Assembly: GCF_004570345.1 (NCBI RefSeq) | Contig: NZ_SPQM01000055.1 | Location: 1-31,016 of the forward strand | DNA length: 31,016 bases | Direction of reading: 5' to 3' | From: Blastococcus sp. CT_GayMR20 | GTDB taxonomy: Bacteria > Actinomycetota > Actinomycetes > Mycobacteriales > Geodermatophilaceae | Shown here: positions 7,912-16,001 of the stretch, piece by piece | How the letters are laid out: each line of letters begins with the position of its first letter | Position numbering within the stretch: position 1 is the first letter of the stretch | Notes under the pieces: model-generated | The model's database searches: none | What the model was told of the DNA's origin: nothing | The model's input: the letters and a program-made list of their open reading frames with translations, nothing else | Translations under genes and position numbers: made by a program

Positions 7912-9432
7912 ATGGCGGTGCTGGCACCCGAGCGGACGGACGAGGAGGCGGAGCCGCCCCTGGCGCCGGCCCCGTCCCGCCGCCGGCGGCTGGTCCGACC
8001 CCGACGCGACCGCACGCCGCCACTTCCCCGCGACCGGCGCCTGTCGTGGGTGCTGACCGCCGCGCTCGGGATCGCCAGCCTGCTCAGCCGGCTCTGGGAC
8101 ATCACCTACCCGCGCGACCCGCTGTTCGACGAGGCCTACTACCCACCCGAGGCCAACGAGCTGCTGACCTGGGGGTTCGAGTACAACCGCGGGTACTCCT
8201 TCATCGTCCACCCGCCGCTCGGCAAGTGGGTGATCGCGGCCGGCGAGCAGCTGTTCGGCTACAACTCGCTCGGCTGGCGGTTCCCCAGCGCGGTGGCCGG
8301 CGCGGTCGCGGTCGTCGTCCTCGTGCGGCTGGCCCGGCGGCTGACCGGGTCGACGCTGCTCGGCCTCCTGGCCGGCCTGCTGCTCGCCCTGGACGCGTTC
8401 TCCTTCACCCTGTCGCGGATCGGCCTGCTCGACGGGTTCCTCCAGGTGTTCGTCCTCGGCGCCGTCGCCTGCCTGGTGGTGGACCGGGACACGGTCCGGC
8501 AACGAGTCAGGGCGGCCGGGATGCAGGCCAGCTTCCGGCTGGGCCCGCGCGGTTGGCGGATCGCCGCCGGCTTCCTCTTCGGCTGCGCCTGCGCGGTGAA
8601 GTGGAGCGGCGTCTGGTTCCTGGCGTTCTTCGCGATCCTGTCGTTGTTCTGGGACCGCGCCGCCTGGCGGGAGGCCGGCGTCCCGCGGCCCACCACGGCC
8701 GCCGTGCGCCGCGGCTTGCCGGGCGCGGTCTGGGCGCTGGCCGCCGTCCCGGTGCTCACCTACGTCGCCAGCTTCACCGGCTGGTTCCTCGGCGAGACGT
8801 CGCAGGGCAAGGCGTGGGCGCAGCAGAACCCCGAGACCGACTACCCGTTCGTCCCCGGTGCACTGCGCGCGCTCTGGCACGAGCACGCCAAGTGGCTCGA
8901 GTTCCACAGCGAGCTCTCGTCGCCGCACCCCTGGGAGTCGGGCCCCTGGTCGTGGCTGGTCACCGGCCGGCCGATCCTGCTGTGGAACCCGCAGGGCCTC
9001 ACCGACTCCTCCGGCGACCAGGTCGTGCGCTACATCCTGATGATCGGGACACCGACCCTCTGGTTCGCCTTCGTCCCGGCCGTGCTCTGGATGGTGTGGC
9101 GGCTGCTGGCCCGGCGCGACCCGGCCGCGCTCACCGTGCTGGTCGCGATCGCCGCGGGCTGGCTGACGTGGTTCCTCAACCTCGACCGGACGATGTTCAT
9201 CTTCTACATGGCGCCGGCGCTGCCGTTCTTCGTGCTGGCGGTGACGCTCGTGCTGCAGGACGCGATCGGTCCGCCCGGCGACTCCTTCCGCCGCCAGCTG
9301 GGTCTCGGCGCCGTCTGCCTCTACGTCGCCCTGGTGGCCGCGACCTTCGTCTTCTTCTACCCGGTGCTGACCGGCCAGCCGCTGTCGCACGCGGAATGGC
9401 TGCTCAGGATGTGGTTCCCCTCCTGGTTCTGA
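7912..9432 (+). CDS. pmt: Dolichyl-/polyprenyl-phosphate-mannose protein O-mannosyltransferase
   Basis: GT39-family integral membrane enzyme that transfers mannose from polyprenyl-phosphate-mannose to Ser/Thr of exported proteins. The 506-residue product has a basic cytoplasmic N-terminus, then RDPLFDEAYYPPEANELL with the acidic pair expected in the first extracytoplasmic loop, and FIVHPPLGKWVIAAGE. Also visible is LDAFSFTLSRIGLLDGFLQ, and the C-terminal half holds many hydrophobic helices (LNLDRTMFIFYMAPALPFF). ATG at 7912 (MAVLAPERT) is chosen over upstream in-frame starts because those overlap rsmI. In mycobacteria and Streptomyces homologues mannosylate Sec-exported lipoproteins. Confidence 0.95.
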   Translation: MAVLAPERTDEEAEPPLAPAPSRRRRLVRPRRDRTPPLPRDRRLSWVLTAALGIASLLSRLWDITYPRDPLFDEAYYPPEANELLTWGFEYNRGYSFIVHPPLGKWVIAAGEQLFGYNSLGWRFPSAVAGAVAVVVLVRLARRLTGSTLLGLLAGLLLALDAFSFTLSRIGLLDGFLQVFVLGAVACLVVDRDTVRQRVRAAGMQASFRLGPRGWRIAAGFLFGCACAVKWSGVWFLAFFAILSLFWDRAAWREAGVPRPTTAAVRRGLPGAVWALAAVPVLTYVASFTGWFLGETSQGKAWAQQNPETDYPFVPGALRALWHEHAKWLEFHSELSSPHPWESGPWSWLVTGRPILLWNPQGLTDSSGDQVVRYILMIGTPTLWFAFVPAVLWMVWRLLARRDPAALTVLVAIAAGWLTWFLNLDRTMFIFYMAPALPFFVLAVTLVLQDAIGPPGDSFRRQLGLGAVCLYVALVAATFVFFYPVLTGQPLSHAEWLLRMWFPSWF

Positions 9433-9443
9433 GCCGGCACCCC

Positions 9444-9449
9444 TACCGT
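9444..9449 (+). promoter_or_regulatory. Possible -10 box for the crotonase gene
   Basis: TACCGT lies in the 44-bp gap after pmt, 27 bp before the next ATG, which has its own GAGGGG ribosome-binding site. No clear -35; read-through from pmt is equally possible. Confidence 0.3.
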
Positions 9450-9476
9450 GTGCGCAACCAGAACGAGGGGACGACG

Positions 9477-10271
9477 ATGACCGAGGCACCGAACCGGCCG
9501 TCCGTGCTGACGGAGATCGACGGCGACGTCTGGCGGATCACCCTGGACCGCCCCGACACCGGTAACGCGCTCACGCCCGCCATGGCCGCCGACCTCGCCA
9601 CCGCCTTCGCGCAGCGGCCGCAGGAGACCCGGGTGGTCCTGCTGCGCGGCAACGGCCCGCGGTTCTGCGTCGGCGGCGACGTGCAGTCCTTCGCCGGCGC
9701 CGATGACCCGGGCACCTTCGTCGGCCGCCTCGCCCACGACTGGCACGAGGTCATCCGCGCCGTCCTCTACTGCCCTGTGCCCGTGGTCGCCGCGGTGCAC
9801 GGCGCGGTCGCTGGTGCCGGCGTCGGCCTCGTCGGCGCGTGCGACGTCGTGATCTGCGCCCGGAACACGAAGATCCGGCCCGCCTACGGGGCGATCGGCT
9901 TCTCCCCGGACGGCGGGACCTCCTGGGCCCTCACCCGCGCGCTCGGCGCTCCGCGAGCGCTCGACCTGATGCTGACCAACGGCTCGCTCACCGCCGCGGA
10001 GGCGCACCTCACGGGCCTGGTGGCCCGTCTGGTCGAGGACGAGGACCTGGACGCCACCGCCGAACTGATGGCGCGCGAGATCGCCGACGGCCCGATCCGG
10101 GCGATGGTCCGCACGCGGGCCCTCGTCCGGCGGGCGGCGACCCGCACGCTCGAGGAGCAGTTGGACGACGAGGCGCAGCTCATCGCCGAGTCCGCCGCCG
10201 ACCCGGAGGGCCGCGAGGGGGTGCGGGCGTTCGTCGAGAAGCGGGTGCCCGACTTCCGCAACGCCCGCTGA
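9477..10271 (+). CDS. Enoyl-CoA hydratase/isomerase (crotonase) family protein
   Basis: 264-residue crotonase-fold protein acting on a CoA thioester. Oxyanion-hole segments are visible: RFCVGGDVQSFAG near residue 62 and AVHGAVAGAGVGLVGACD near residue 105. By hand alignment with classical enoyl-CoA hydratase, the two catalytic glutamates are replaced by Gly (in GAGVGL) and Tyr (in RPAYGAIG). The segment GFSPDGGTSWALTR is closer to PaaG-type isomerases. A simple hydratase activity is therefore doubtful; isomerase is a better guess. ATG at 9477 follows GAGGGG at good spacing. The stop lies two bases from the end of the convergent PLP-enzyme gene. Confidence 0.9.
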   Translation: MTEAPNRPSVLTEIDGDVWRITLDRPDTGNALTPAMAADLATAFAQRPQETRVVLLRGNGPRFCVGGDVQSFAGADDPGTFVGRLAHDWHEVIRAVLYCPVPVVAAVHGAVAGAGVGLVGACDVVICARNTKIRPAYGAIGFSPDGGTSWALTRALGAPRALDLMLTNGSLTAAEAHLTGLVARLVEDEDLDATAELMAREIADGPIRAMVRTRALVRRAATRTLEEQLDDEAQLIAESAADPEGREGVRAFVEKRVPDFRNAR

Positions 10272-10273
10272 GT

Positions 10274-11560
10274 TCAGCGCGGCGGCCGGGGGACGGGAAC
10301 CCGCGGACGGGCGGGACCGGCCGCGATCGTCCGCAACGCCTGCCCGAGCGCGGCGATGTCCGCCGGCCGGGTGTCCCGGTTGCAGCTGGCCCGCACCGCG
10401 CCCGGCAGCCGCTCGAGCCGGTCCGCCCGGGCGTCCTCGTGGAACTGCCGCACCTCGTCCTCGGTGAGACCGAACAGCCGGGTCAGGTACGGGTGCGCGC
10501 AGAAGCAGCCGCTCCGCACGCCGATGCCGTACTCGTCGGCCAGCCGGGTGGCGACCGTCCCGTGCGGGATCCCGTCGAGCACGAACGACGCGACGGGCAG
10601 CCGGTCGCCCGCTGCCGAGCCCAGCCGACGCAGTCCGGGCACTGTGGCCAGCTCGCGGTCCAGTGCGCGGACGAGGACGTCGTCGTGCGCCCGCCGTGCC
10701 GCCCGGTCCCGGCACAGCTCCTCCGCGGCCGCGGCGAGCGCGACCACGCCGACGACGTTCGGCGAGCCGGCATCGTCCCGGTCCGGGCAGTCGGCCCAGA
10801 CCACCTCGTCGAACGACACGGCCTTGACCGCTCCGCCGCCGACCAGGAACGGCTCGCCCTCGGCCAGCAGGCGGCGCGGCAGGACGAGCGCCCCGGCCCC
10901 GAAGGGCGCGTGCATCTTGTGCCCGGAGAACGCGAGGACGTCGATCCCGTCCGCCGCCATGTCCACCGCGCGGTGCGGCACCAGTTGGGCGCCGTCGACG
11001 ACGACGAGCACGCCCCGCTCGCGGGCCGCCGCCGCGATCGCGGGCAGGTCGGGGAGCCACCCCGTGACGTTGGACCCGCCGGTCACGGCGAGCACCCGCG
11101 GCCGCGGGGACCGCTCCAGCGCGGTCGCCACGTCGGCGAGCTCGAACGTCCCCCGCTGGTCCACGTCGACCACCCTCAGCCGCGCGTACCGGCGCCACGG
11201 CAGCAGGTTGGCGTGGTGTTCCACCGCGGTGGTCAGGACGACGTCGTCCCGGGTCAGGCCGAGCCGGAAGGCGAGCAGGTTGAGCGCCTCGGTGGTGTTC
11301 CGCGGGAAGAGCGCGACATGGGTGGCCGGGTCCGCGCCCACGAACCGGACGACCGCCTCGCGCGCCTCCTCGTACCGGGCGCTCGAGTACTGCGACTTCG
11401 CCCCGGCGCCGCGGTGCACGCTGGAGTACCACGGCAGGAAGTCCCGCACCGCGGACAGGACGGCGGTCGACGCCGAGGTGGTGGCCGCGGAGTCCAGATC
11501 CACGTAGCGGGCGAGGCGCTCCAGCGGAGCGGACGGCGTCATCTCGAGGGGAGATGTCAT
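10274..11560 (-). CDS. SufS-like class V aminotransferase (cysteine desulfurase-type PLP enzyme)
   Basis: 428 residues, fold type I PLP enzyme. Visible are LFPRNTTEALNLLAF (phosphate-binding region), AVEHHANLLPW with the ring-stacking histidine near 115, VVVDGAQ with Asp189 for the pyridine nitrogen, FSGHKMHAPFG with Schiff-base Lys215, and RSGCFCAHPY containing Cys352/Cys354 where group II cysteine desulfurases keep their persulfide cysteine. No suf or isc partner lies nearby. A role in sulfur mobilisation is possible, but a cysteine/selenocysteine lyase or other class V reaction cannot be excluded. The N-terminus is short of a canonical extension. The start ATG has GGGAGC about nine bases upstream. 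Confidence 0.88.
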   Translation of the reverse strand: MTSPLEMTPSAPLERLARYVDLDSAATTSASTAVLSAVRDFLPWYSSVHRGAGAKSQYSSARYEEAREAVVRFVGADPATHVALFPRNTTEALNLLAFRLGLTRDDVVLTTAVEHHANLLPWRRYARLRVVDVDQRGTFELADVATALERSPRPRVLAVTGGSNVTGWLPDLPAIAAAARERGVLVVVDGAQLVPHRAVDMAADGIDVLAFSGHKMHAPFGAGALVLPRRLLAEGEPFLVGGGAVKAVSFDEVVWADCPDRDDAGSPNVVGVVALAAAAEELCRDRAARRAHDDVLVRALDRELATVPGLRRLGSAAGDRLPVASFVLDGIPHGTVATRLADEYGIGVRSGCFCAHPYLTRLFGLTEDEVRQFHEDARADRLERLPGAVRASCNRDTRPADIAALGQALRTIAAGPARPRVPVPRPPR

Positions 11561-11648
11561 CGGATCAGGCTCCCGGCGTGACCCGGCCCATGTGGTCCGG
11601 GCGAGCGCTCGCCGACGCTACTCGCGCCGCCCGTCGGCCAGAAGCGAC

Positions 11649-11882
11649 TTACTGCCCTGACCGCTCGCGGCGGAGCACGTACAGGCCGCCGGCGACCAGG
11701 GCCACCAGCCCGAGGACGACGGCGACGACGATCACCACCCGGGCGGTCGGGCCGGCGTCCGGCCAGATGCCGAGCAGACCGTCGGCGATGAGGAAGATCG
11801 CGACGGCGGCGACGCCGGCCCGGATCAGCCAGCGGATCTGTCCGGGCCGGTCGTCGGGCCCGGGACTGCCCTGCTCGCTCAC
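11649..11882 (-). CDS. Small two-helix membrane protein, unknown function
   Basis: 77 residues. A hydrophilic N-terminus (about 17 residues) is followed by hydrophobic segments around 20–38 and 47–67 and a basic RRERSG tail, which suggests a hairpin of two transmembrane helices. The GTG start is well supported by AGGAGG at proper spacing. No known motif. It lies just downstream of tRNA-Ala on the same strand, separated by a strong hairpin. Confidence 0.65.
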   Translation of the reverse strand: MSEQGSPGPDDRPGQIRWLIRAGVAAVAIFLIADGLLGIWPDAGPTARVVIVVAVVLGLVALVAGGLYVLRRERSGQ

Positions 11883-11903
11883 GCTGCCTCCTGGGAATGA
11901 CGA

Positions 11904-11933
11904 ACGCCGCCGGGGCGGTGGCCCCGACGGCGT
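11904..11933 (-). terminator. Strong hairpin after tRNA-Ala
   Basis: Thirteen-base arms (11904–11916 and 11921–11933) pair at 12 positions around a 4-nt loop. It lies 24 bp past the tRNA 3' end in the direction of transcription, is followed by TTCGTCATT, and precedes the next gene's ribosome-binding site. Likely the tRNA terminator. Confidence 0.6.
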
Positions 11934-11957
11934 CGGCTCGATCGTGCTGCGAAGGTG

Positions 11958-12031
11958 TGGAGCTGAGGGGAGTTGAACCCCTGACCCCCTCGATGCGAAC
12001 GAGGTGCGCTACCGGACTGCGCCACAGCCCC
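11958..12031 (-). tRNA. tRNA-Ala (anticodon CGC)
   Basis: 74-nt cloverleaf. The acceptor GGGGCTG pairs with CAGCTCC and includes the G3·U70 pair that identifies alanine tRNAs; discriminator is A. The anticodon stem CCTCG/CGAGG encloses loop TTCGCAT, giving CGC, which reads GCG. The T arm is AGGGG-TTCAACT-CCCCT. CCA is not encoded. Confidence 0.96.
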
Positions 12032-12042
12032 TTCGAGGAGTC

Positions 12043-12048
12043 ACTTTA
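12043..12048 (-). promoter_or_regulatory. Probable -10 box of tRNA-Ala
   Basis: TAAAGT on the minus strand fits TAnnnT and ends 11 bp before the mature tRNA 5' end, in the gap after glpR. The -35 is weak. Confidence 0.4.
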
Positions 12049-12084
12049 CCGTCCCGGCTCCCCGACGCCAGCACCGGTCCTCTG

Positions 12085-12771
12085 TCAGCCGTTGGCCACG
12101 CGGCGCGGCTGGTACTCGTCGATGTCGGCGAACCCGATGTCGTCGTCGTCCAGACCGACCACGGCGCTGTGCTGCCAGCCGGCCGGCGCCGGGGCGCGGG
12201 CAGCCACCCGGCGACCCATCGGGAACGCGTGCACGGGCGCCAGCGGGACGCTCGGGTGCGGCAGTGCCGGGAGGGCTTCCTGCGCCACCGTCTCGTGCAC
12301 GACCTCGCGCTGCACCGGGACGCTCGACTTCCGCAGCGCCTCGCGGGCCGCGGCACGGGCCGCCCGGCGGGCGGCCAGCCGCTCGCGGCGGGCGACCTTG
12401 CGGAGGACGAGGAGGTAGCCCACGACGGCGACGTCGAGCAGCCCCTGCGCGGCCCACAGCCAGTGGCTGTAGACGAGGGCGCCGACGAGGGCCAGCGCGG
12501 CGAGCGCGGCCATCCCGGCCAGGGTGCGACGCCGGAGGGCGTGCACGTCCACCTGCAGCTCACCACTGGTGCGCAGCAGGTCGCGGTCGATCGAGACACG
12601 TTCGGTGTCGGCGTGGACCACCGGGTCCACCGCCCGACGCCGCTGCAGCGTCCGACCGGAGTCAGCAAGCCCCACCTGACCGCCCTGGGCATCGCCGCGG
12701 GTCACCACCATCGGGACCAGCACGACGAACCAGAGGACGACCAGAGCGGCCAAGAGCACGCCCGATCCCAT
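12085..12771 (-). CDS. glpR: GlpR-like membrane receptor of the gephyrin-like protein (Rv0996 type)
   Basis: 228 residues: a short N-terminus, TM helix at about 4–24 (ending LVPMVV), a loop, two more hydrophobic segments at about 83–124, a strongly basic helical stretch (VARRERLAARRAARAAARE), and an acidic C-terminal tail with DDDDIGFADIDEYQ. In Corynebacterium glutamicum the homologous position downstream of galU–glp–rimJ encodes GlpR, which anchors Glp to the membrane and links FtsZ and Wag31. Assignment rests on position, topology and the partner gene; it was not aligned to a database. I prefer ATG 12771, preceded by GGTGG at good spacing, over ATG 12798. Confidence 0.75.
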   Translation of the reverse strand: MGSGVLLAALVVLWFVVLVPMVVTRGDAQGGQVGLADSGRTLQRRRAVDPVVHADTERVSIDRDLLRTSGELQVDVHALRRRTLAGMAALAALALVGALVYSHWLWAAQGLLDVAVVGYLLVLRKVARRERLAARRAARAAAREALRKSSVPVQREVVHETVAQEALPALPHPSVPLAPVHAFPMGRRVAARAPAPAGWQHSAVVGLDDDDIGFADIDEYQPRRVANG

Positions 12772-12925
12772 TCGAACACCACCCGTCACATGAGTCACTC
12801 GCGAGGGCGAGGTTATGCAGGTCGGGCCCGGGATCGAGGGAGGCGCGCGGTGTGTCGCCGATGTGTCGAGTGGCCGGTGTGACGACTGGGGCGTGTCGCC
12901 CGCGACGTCCCCCGGTCCGGGCGCC

Positions 12926-13501
12926 TCAGCGTGCTAGTGGATCGGCCCGCTCGCGCCAGTGCTTCAGCACCCCGCCGGGCAGGTCCTCGGCCAGCAGCGC
13001 GTAGGCCAGGTGGTCCCGCCAATCGCCGTCGATGTCGAGGTAGCGGCGCAGCAGCCCCTCCTGCCGGAACCCCAGCCGCTCGACGAGGCGCCGGCTCGGG
13101 CCGTTCTCCGGCCGGATGTCGGCCTGCACGCGGTGCAGCCCCACCTCGCCGAACGCGTGGTCGCAGACGAGCGCCACGGCGAGGGACGCCATGCCGCGGC
13201 CGGCGACGCGCCGGTCGATCCAGTAGCCGAGGTATCCGGACCGCAGCGCCCCCCGGACGATGTTGTCGATGGTCACCTGCCCGGCGAGGCGGCCCTCGAC
13301 CCGGATCGCGAACGGCAGCGACGTCCCCGCGCGGGCGCGGCGGGCCACGGCGCGCCGCATGGCGCGGTAGGCCGCCGGGGTGTGCCGCGCGGACCAGGGC
13401 ACCGTGGACGACGGCTCCCACCGGCTGAGCCAGCTCTCGTTGACCAGCCGCAGCCGGCTCCAGTCGCCGGCGTCGCGGCGGCGCAGTGCGTGCAGCTCCA
13501 C
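12926..13501 (-). CDS. rimJ: RimJ/RimL-type GNAT N-acetyltransferase
   Basis: Acetyl-CoA-dependent N-acetyltransferase, 191 residues from GTG 13501. Motif A-like segments are IDRRVAGRGMASLAVALV (acetyl-CoA pyrophosphate loop) and HRVQADIRPENGPSRRLVERLGF, with RQEGLLRRYLDIDGDWRDH closing the fold as in RimJ. Substrate (ribosomal protein S5 in E. coli) is not certain here. The in-frame sequence just upstream reads PGWPARLSWGP, which looks like the usual RimJ N-terminus, yet no ATG, GTG or TTG precedes it before a stop at 13631; only CTG at 13552 would include it. The gene follows glp by 52 bp. Confidence 0.88.
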   Translation of the reverse strand: MELHALRRRDAGDWSRLRLVNESWLSRWEPSSTVPWSARHTPAAYRAMRRAVARRARAGTSLPFAIRVEGRLAGQVTIDNIVRGALRSGYLGYWIDRRVAGRGMASLAVALVCDHAFGEVGLHRVQADIRPENGPSRRLVERLGFRQEGLLRRYLDIDGDWRDHLAYALLAEDLPGGVLKHWRERADPLAR

Positions 13502-13553
13502 CGGTCCCCAGCTCAGCCGCGCGGGCCAGCCGGGGTGCGGGGCGGGCTCCAGC

Positions 13554-15026
13554 TCAGCCGCCCAGGAGCAGGGGCATGACGGTGACCAGCCCGCCGGCGG
13601 CCACCTCCGTGACGTCCTCGTCGATGACGATCAGACAGTTGGCGCGGGCCATCCGCGCGAGCAGCGCCTCGGTGCCGTCGCCGATCGGCTCGACCACGTA
13701 GCCGCCGTCCGGGTGGCGCATGACCGTGCCGTGCAGGTACTGCCGGTAGCCCAGTGGCGAGATCAGCTGCTGTCCCGCAATGGCCTGGACGGTCCGCCGG
13801 AAGAGCTGGCGCTTGCCGAGCATCAGCCGGATCGCCGGGCGGACGAACACCTCGAAGGCGACCAGCGCCGCCACCGGCTCGCCGGGGATGCAGATGACCG
13901 GGATCTGGTCGCGGCCCAGGCGTCCGAACGCCTGCGCGGGCCCCGGATGCATCGTCACCTGGCGGAAGCGCATGTCGCCGAGCTCGGCCAGCGCCTCCTG
14001 CACCATGTCGAACCCGCCGCTGGCGAAGGTTCCGGCGATGAGCACCAGATCGCTGCGCAGCAGCTGGCTCTCCAGCACCTCGGTGAGCCGGCGCCTGTCC
14101 GACGGGAGGATGCCCGACCGGTAGGCCTCGGCACCGGCGTCGCGGGCGGCCGCTGCCAGGGCGTAGCTGTTGACGTCCACGACCTGGCCGGGCGCCGGGA
14201 CGGTGCCGACGTCGACGAGCTCGGTGCCGGCACAGAGGACGGCGATCCGCGGCCGCGGGCGCACGAGCACGCGCTCCCGGCCGACCGCGGCCAGCAGGCT
14301 GATCTGCGCCGGCCCGATGGGGGTGCCGACCTGCACGGCCGGATCACCCGGCGCGACGTCGTCCCCGGTGTGGCGCACGTAGCTGCCGGCCGGCGGCCCG
14401 GCCTGGACGGCGACCCGCACGGTGCCCTGGTCGGTCCAGACCGCGGGGACGACGACGTCGGCGCCGGCTGGGAGCATCGCGCCGGCGGCCACCTTCAGCG
14501 CCAGCCCGGGGCCGATCGAGGACGGTGCGCTCACACCCGCCACGCTCTCCCCCACGACGGCCAGGTCCACGGGCGCCTGCGGGGTCGCGGCGGCGACGTC
14601 CTCGGTCCGGGCCGCGTACCCGTCGAGGGCGGCCTGGTCGAAGGCGGGCAGCGCGCGCTGGCTCACGACCTCCTCCGCGCAGAGCAGACCCTGCGCGTCG
14701 AGGACGGCGAGCTCGATGGGGTGGGGCTGGGGGACCGCGGCGAGGATCTCGTCGAGGTGCCGCTCCACGGTGCGCACCGTGGCCAGGCCCTCGGACAGCT
14801 GGGGGAAGGCGATCGCGGCCGCCTCCTCGCTCTGCGGACGAGGGGCGGGCACGGGGTCGGCGACCACGCGCTCACCGGATCCGCGGGTGTGCACAGCCGG
14901 CGTCCCCACCCGCGCGGCGACCGCGCCGGACGGCCGGGGCGGCGCCATCGGCATGTCGACCTGGGTCGTGTCCCGGTATCCCCGGTACGCGCCCGTGCCG
15001 TTCCCGCCCTCGATCGGTCCGCTCAT
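13554..15026 (-). CDS. glp: Gephyrin-like molybdotransferase homologue Glp (MoeA family)
   Basis: 490 residues with the MoeA fold: an ~85-residue Pro/Ala-rich N-terminal extension, then VERHLDEIL, FDQAALDGYA near 129, the MPT-binding domain CAGTELVD near 265, AGTFASGGFDMV near 331, HPGPAQAFG near 360 and IPGEPVAAL near 380. Compared with canonical MoeA, TGDEL, SGGVSVG, KPGKP and PGNP are all altered, so molybdenum insertion is doubtful. In Corynebacterium glutamicum the equivalent gene encodes Glp, a repurposed MoeA that binds FtsZ and its receptor GlpR. ATG overlaps the galU stop as ATGA. Alternative reading: a divergent but active MoeA. Confidence 0.88.
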   Translation of the reverse strand: MSGPIEGGNGTGAYRGYRDTTQVDMPMAPPRPSGAVAARVGTPAVHTRGSGERVVADPVPAPRPQSEEAAAIAFPQLSEGLATVRTVERHLDEILAAVPQPHPIELAVLDAQGLLCAEEVVSQRALPAFDQAALDGYAARTEDVAAATPQAPVDLAVVGESVAGVSAPSSIGPGLALKVAAGAMLPAGADVVVPAVWTDQGTVRVAVQAGPPAGSYVRHTGDDVAPGDPAVQVGTPIGPAQISLLAAVGRERVLVRPRPRIAVLCAGTELVDVGTVPAPGQVVDVNSYALAAAARDAGAEAYRSGILPSDRRRLTEVLESQLLRSDLVLIAGTFASGGFDMVQEALAELGDMRFRQVTMHPGPAQAFGRLGRDQIPVICIPGEPVAALVAFEVFVRPAIRLMLGKRQLFRRTVQAIAGQQLISPLGYRQYLHGTVMRHPDGGYVVEPIGDGTEALLARMARANCLIVIDEDVTEVAAGGLVTVMPLLLGG

Positions 15027-15988
15027 TCCCCCGATGGTGCCCTTGTCCCGTCGCGTCGGGACGACGACGCGCCCTCGGCGGGCAGGTCCGCGACGAACTC
15101 CTGCAGCCAGGCGCGCAGCGGCGGACCGAGGTCGTCGCGCTCGCTGGCCAGCCGGATGACGGCCTTGAGGTAGTCCAGCCGGTCGCCGGTGTCGTACCGC
15201 CGGCCGCTGAAGACGACGCCGTGCACCGGCTCGCCGCGCTCGACGAGGGTGGCCAGCGCGTCGGTCAGCTGGATCTCTCCCCCACGTCCGGGCCGGGTGC
15301 CGCGCAGCACCTCGAAGATCTCCGGCGCCAGCACGTAGCGGCCGATGATGGCCAGGCTGCTGGGAGCCTCGTCGACCGGCGGCTTCTCGACGAGGCCGGT
15401 GACGGTGACGACCTCGTCGCCGTCGAGCACCGGGTGCGCGCCCGGCTCGACCGCGACGGCGCCGTACTTGTCGATGTTCTCCCGCCCGACGTCGAGCAGG
15501 GCGATCACCGAGCCGCCGTGCTCGGCCTGGACGGCGAGCATGTGCTCGAGCAGGTGGTCCCGCTCGTCGATCAGGTCGTCGCCGAGCAGGACGGCGAACG
15601 GCTCCTCGCCCACGAACGCCGCCGCCTGCAGCACCGCGTGACCCAGACCCATGGCCTCGCCCTGCCGGACGAAGTGCACCTGGGCGACCTCGGTGGAGGC
15701 GTGCACGGCGGCCAGCCGGTCGGCGTCGCCCTTCTTCTCCAGCGCCGCCTCCAGCTCGGGCACGCGGTCGAAGAAGTCCTCGATGGCCGCCTTGTTCCGG
15801 CCGGTCACCATCAGCACCTCGGGGAGCCCGGCCCGGGCCGCCTCCTCGACGATGTACTGCAGCGCCGGCCGGTCGACGACGGGCAGCAGCTCCTTGGGCA
15901 CGGCCTTGGTGGCCGGCAGGAAGCGGGTGCCCATCCCGGCGACGGGGATGACGGCCTTGCGTGCCGGGCGAGGGCTCTGGCTGGGCAT
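15023..15988 (-). CDS. galU: UTP–glucose-1-phosphate uridylyltransferase
   Basis: Cytoplasmic nucleotidyltransferase making UDP-glucose from UTP and glucose-1-phosphate for cell-wall and exopolysaccharide sugars. 321 residues. The nucleotide-binding start GMGTRFLPATKAVPKELLP, then VDRPALQYIVEEAARAG, GEEPFAVLLGDDLID with the metal-binding aspartates, VEKPPVDEAPSSLAIIGRYVL and GEIQLTDALATL are all standard GalU motifs. First gene of galU–glp–rimJ–glpR. A TAGGCT box seven bases before ATG suggests a leaderless transcript. Divergent from the MatC-type operon, with 121 bp between. Confidence 0.97.
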   Translation of the reverse strand: MPSQSPRPARKAVIPVAGMGTRFLPATKAVPKELLPVVDRPALQYIVEEAARAGLPEVLMVTGRNKAAIEDFFDRVPELEAALEKKGDADRLAAVHASTEVAQVHFVRQGEAMGLGHAVLQAAAFVGEEPFAVLLGDDLIDERDHLLEHMLAVQAEHGGSVIALLDVGRENIDKYGAVAVEPGAHPVLDGDEVVTVTGLVEKPPVDEAPSSLAIIGRYVLAPEIFEVLRGTRPGRGGEIQLTDALATLVERGEPVHGVVFSGRRYDTGDRLDYLKAVIRLASERDDLGPPLRAWLQEFVADLPAEGASSSRRDGTRAPSGE

Positions 15989-15995
15989 GCGGGGC

Positions 15996-16001
15996 AGCCT
16001 A
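15996..16001 (-). promoter_or_regulatory. Probable -10 box of the galU operon, leaderless
   Basis: TAGGCT on the minus strand ends seven bases before the galU ATG, so the transcript would start at the A of ATG. No Shine-Dalgarno sequence is present in the seven bases between. Confidence 0.5.

Noticed and set aside
7859..8023. N-terminal extension of rsmI
   Set aside because: Overlaps the divergent pmt start region and is Pro/Gly/Ala-rich; the conserved domain starts at GTG 7858.
7855..9489. Minus-strand open frame opposite pmt
   Set aside because: Antisense shadow of a membrane protein; no motif and no plausible start context.
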